A stretch of 64,000 nucleotides of DNA from Levilactobacillus lindianensis (GTDB lineage: Bacteria; Bacillota; Bacilli; Lactobacillales; Lactobacillaceae), in the NCBI RefSeq assembly GCF_003946095.1, contig NZ_RHOD01000009.1, positions 1 through 64,000 on the forward strand, written 5' to 3'. The notes below the pieces were generated by a model that had not been told where the DNA came from, searched no databases, and was given only the letters and a program-made list of their open reading frames with translations. Every line of letters starts with the position of its first letter. Position 1 is the first letter of the stretch. Position numbers and translations under genes: made by a program. Shown here in pieces: positions 63,607 to 64,000 of the stretch.

Positions 63607-64000
63607 TTATGAGTTTACGTCCGCGTCTTCCGACGTCACGCGATGTGGCTTCAACTGAACATCGAAAACATCCAGGAAGAAGGCCATCAAGGGAACACCT
63701 ACCAGTAATCCCCAAGTTCCCAGGACCTGTTCACTGACAATTAAGGTGATAAAAGTTACAAAGATTGGCAAGTTAGTCGCGTTAGCCATTAACCGGGGAT
63801 GGAGGAAGTAGGATTCAAACATATGAATCAAAATGACCAGCACCAGCACCGCAATCACGCGGATTAATCCGCCCGTCACGAAGGCCACAATCGTTAAGGG
63901 AATCAATGAGATCAACACCCCAGCTACAGGAATTAGTCCTAGGAAGAAGACCATAATCCCTAGAATTAACAAGCTAGTCATGCCAAGGGCCCACAGGCCC
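63607..64000 (-). CDS. AI-2E-family transporter, C-terminal part (cut by window edge)
   Basis: The 3' part of a multi-helix membrane protein; the reading frame stays open to base 64000 (GLWALG before the first internal Met), so the start lies outside. VFFLGLIPVAGVLISLIPLTIVAF and HMFESYFLHPRLMANATNLPIFVTFITLIVSEQVLGTWGLLVGVPLMAF match the C-terminal half of the AI-2E/YdiK/PerM family, which includes permeases and Na+/H+ antiporters. Substrate unknown. Confidence 0.85.
   Translation of the reverse strand, partial: GLWALGMTSLLILGIMVFFLGLIPVAGVLISLIPLTIVAFVTGGLIRVIAVLVLVILIHMFESYFLHPRLMANATNLPIFVTFITLIVSEQVLGTWGLLVGVPLMAFFLDVFDVQLKPHRVTSEDADVNS

Noticed and set aside
1-64000. Prophage, insertion sequence, integrative element, rRNA or tRNA genes
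   Set aside because: No integrase, transposase, phage structural or RNA gene sequences were recognised; genes are in conserved Lactobacillaceae order throughout.

Overview
This 64 kb window is a stretch of core chromosome from a low-to-mid GC Firmicute, almost certainly a member of the Lactobacillaceae. The pointers are the gene order (alaS, cshB-like helicase, NrnA-like DHH protein, dinB, yajC, ruvBA, mutLS, ymdB, rny, recA, cinA, pgsA, rodZ, ymfHF), a KxYKxGKxW-type signal peptide with an LPQTN sorting motif, the divergent pepQ/ccpA pair sharing a cre site, and T-box leaders. Base composition looks close to 50% GC, which would fit a Levilactobacillus-like species better than Lactiplantibacillus, but the genus is an inference. 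I see no prophage, insertion sequence, CRISPR array, rRNA or tRNA gene.

Layout. 1-3.4 kb: yebC and a two-gene amino-acid ABC transporter whose binding protein is fused to its permease. 3.4-8.3 kb: a 1238-residue LRR/MBG surface protein and an unrecognised membrane protein, the most accessory-looking part. 8.5-16 kb: ccpA/pepQ, YtxH and DUF948 envelope/stress proteins, MscS channel, a c-di-AMP-type CBS sensor (cbpB), yfcE-rdgB-murI, yslB. 16-20 kb: zapA-cvpA-mutS2-trxA and ireB-ruvX-DUF1292. 21-31 kb: T-box-controlled alaS, a structured intergenic region, cshB-nrnA, dinB, yajC, ruvBA. 30-45 kb: mutLS, ymdB, rny, recA, cinA, pgsA, rodZ, ymfHF. 44.6-47.2 kb: a second amino-acid ABC operon behind an unusual T-box leader. 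47-54 kb: mreBCD-minCD, radC, folC. 53.6-64 kb: T-box-controlled valS, tpx, iscS-thiI, ezrA, free-methionine sulfoxide reductase, rpsD with a structured leader, a small membrane protein and the 3' part of an AI-2E-family transporter cut by the window edge.

How the genes work together. DNA maintenance dominates: RecA, RuvAB, DinB, MutS/MutL, MutS2 and RadC. Palindromes resembling LexA/DinR boxes sit at the promoters of recA, dinB and ruvA, suggesting an SOS regulon here. Cell shape and division form a second theme (MreBCD, MinCD, EzrA, ZapA, RodZ, MurI, PgsA). Aminoacylation of tRNA is monitored by T-box leaders at alaS (specifier GCU), valS (specifier GUA) and the second ABC operon.

Most interesting observations: (1) the ABC operon leader has one Stem I followed by two successive T-box antiterminator/terminator platforms, the second apparently arising by partial tandem duplication; (2) the gap between the helicase gene and the alaS promoter holds a 19-bp perfect inverted repeat enclosing three hairpins, like a four-way junction, with a second stem-closed domain beside it: a candidate undescribed structured RNA of unknown strand.
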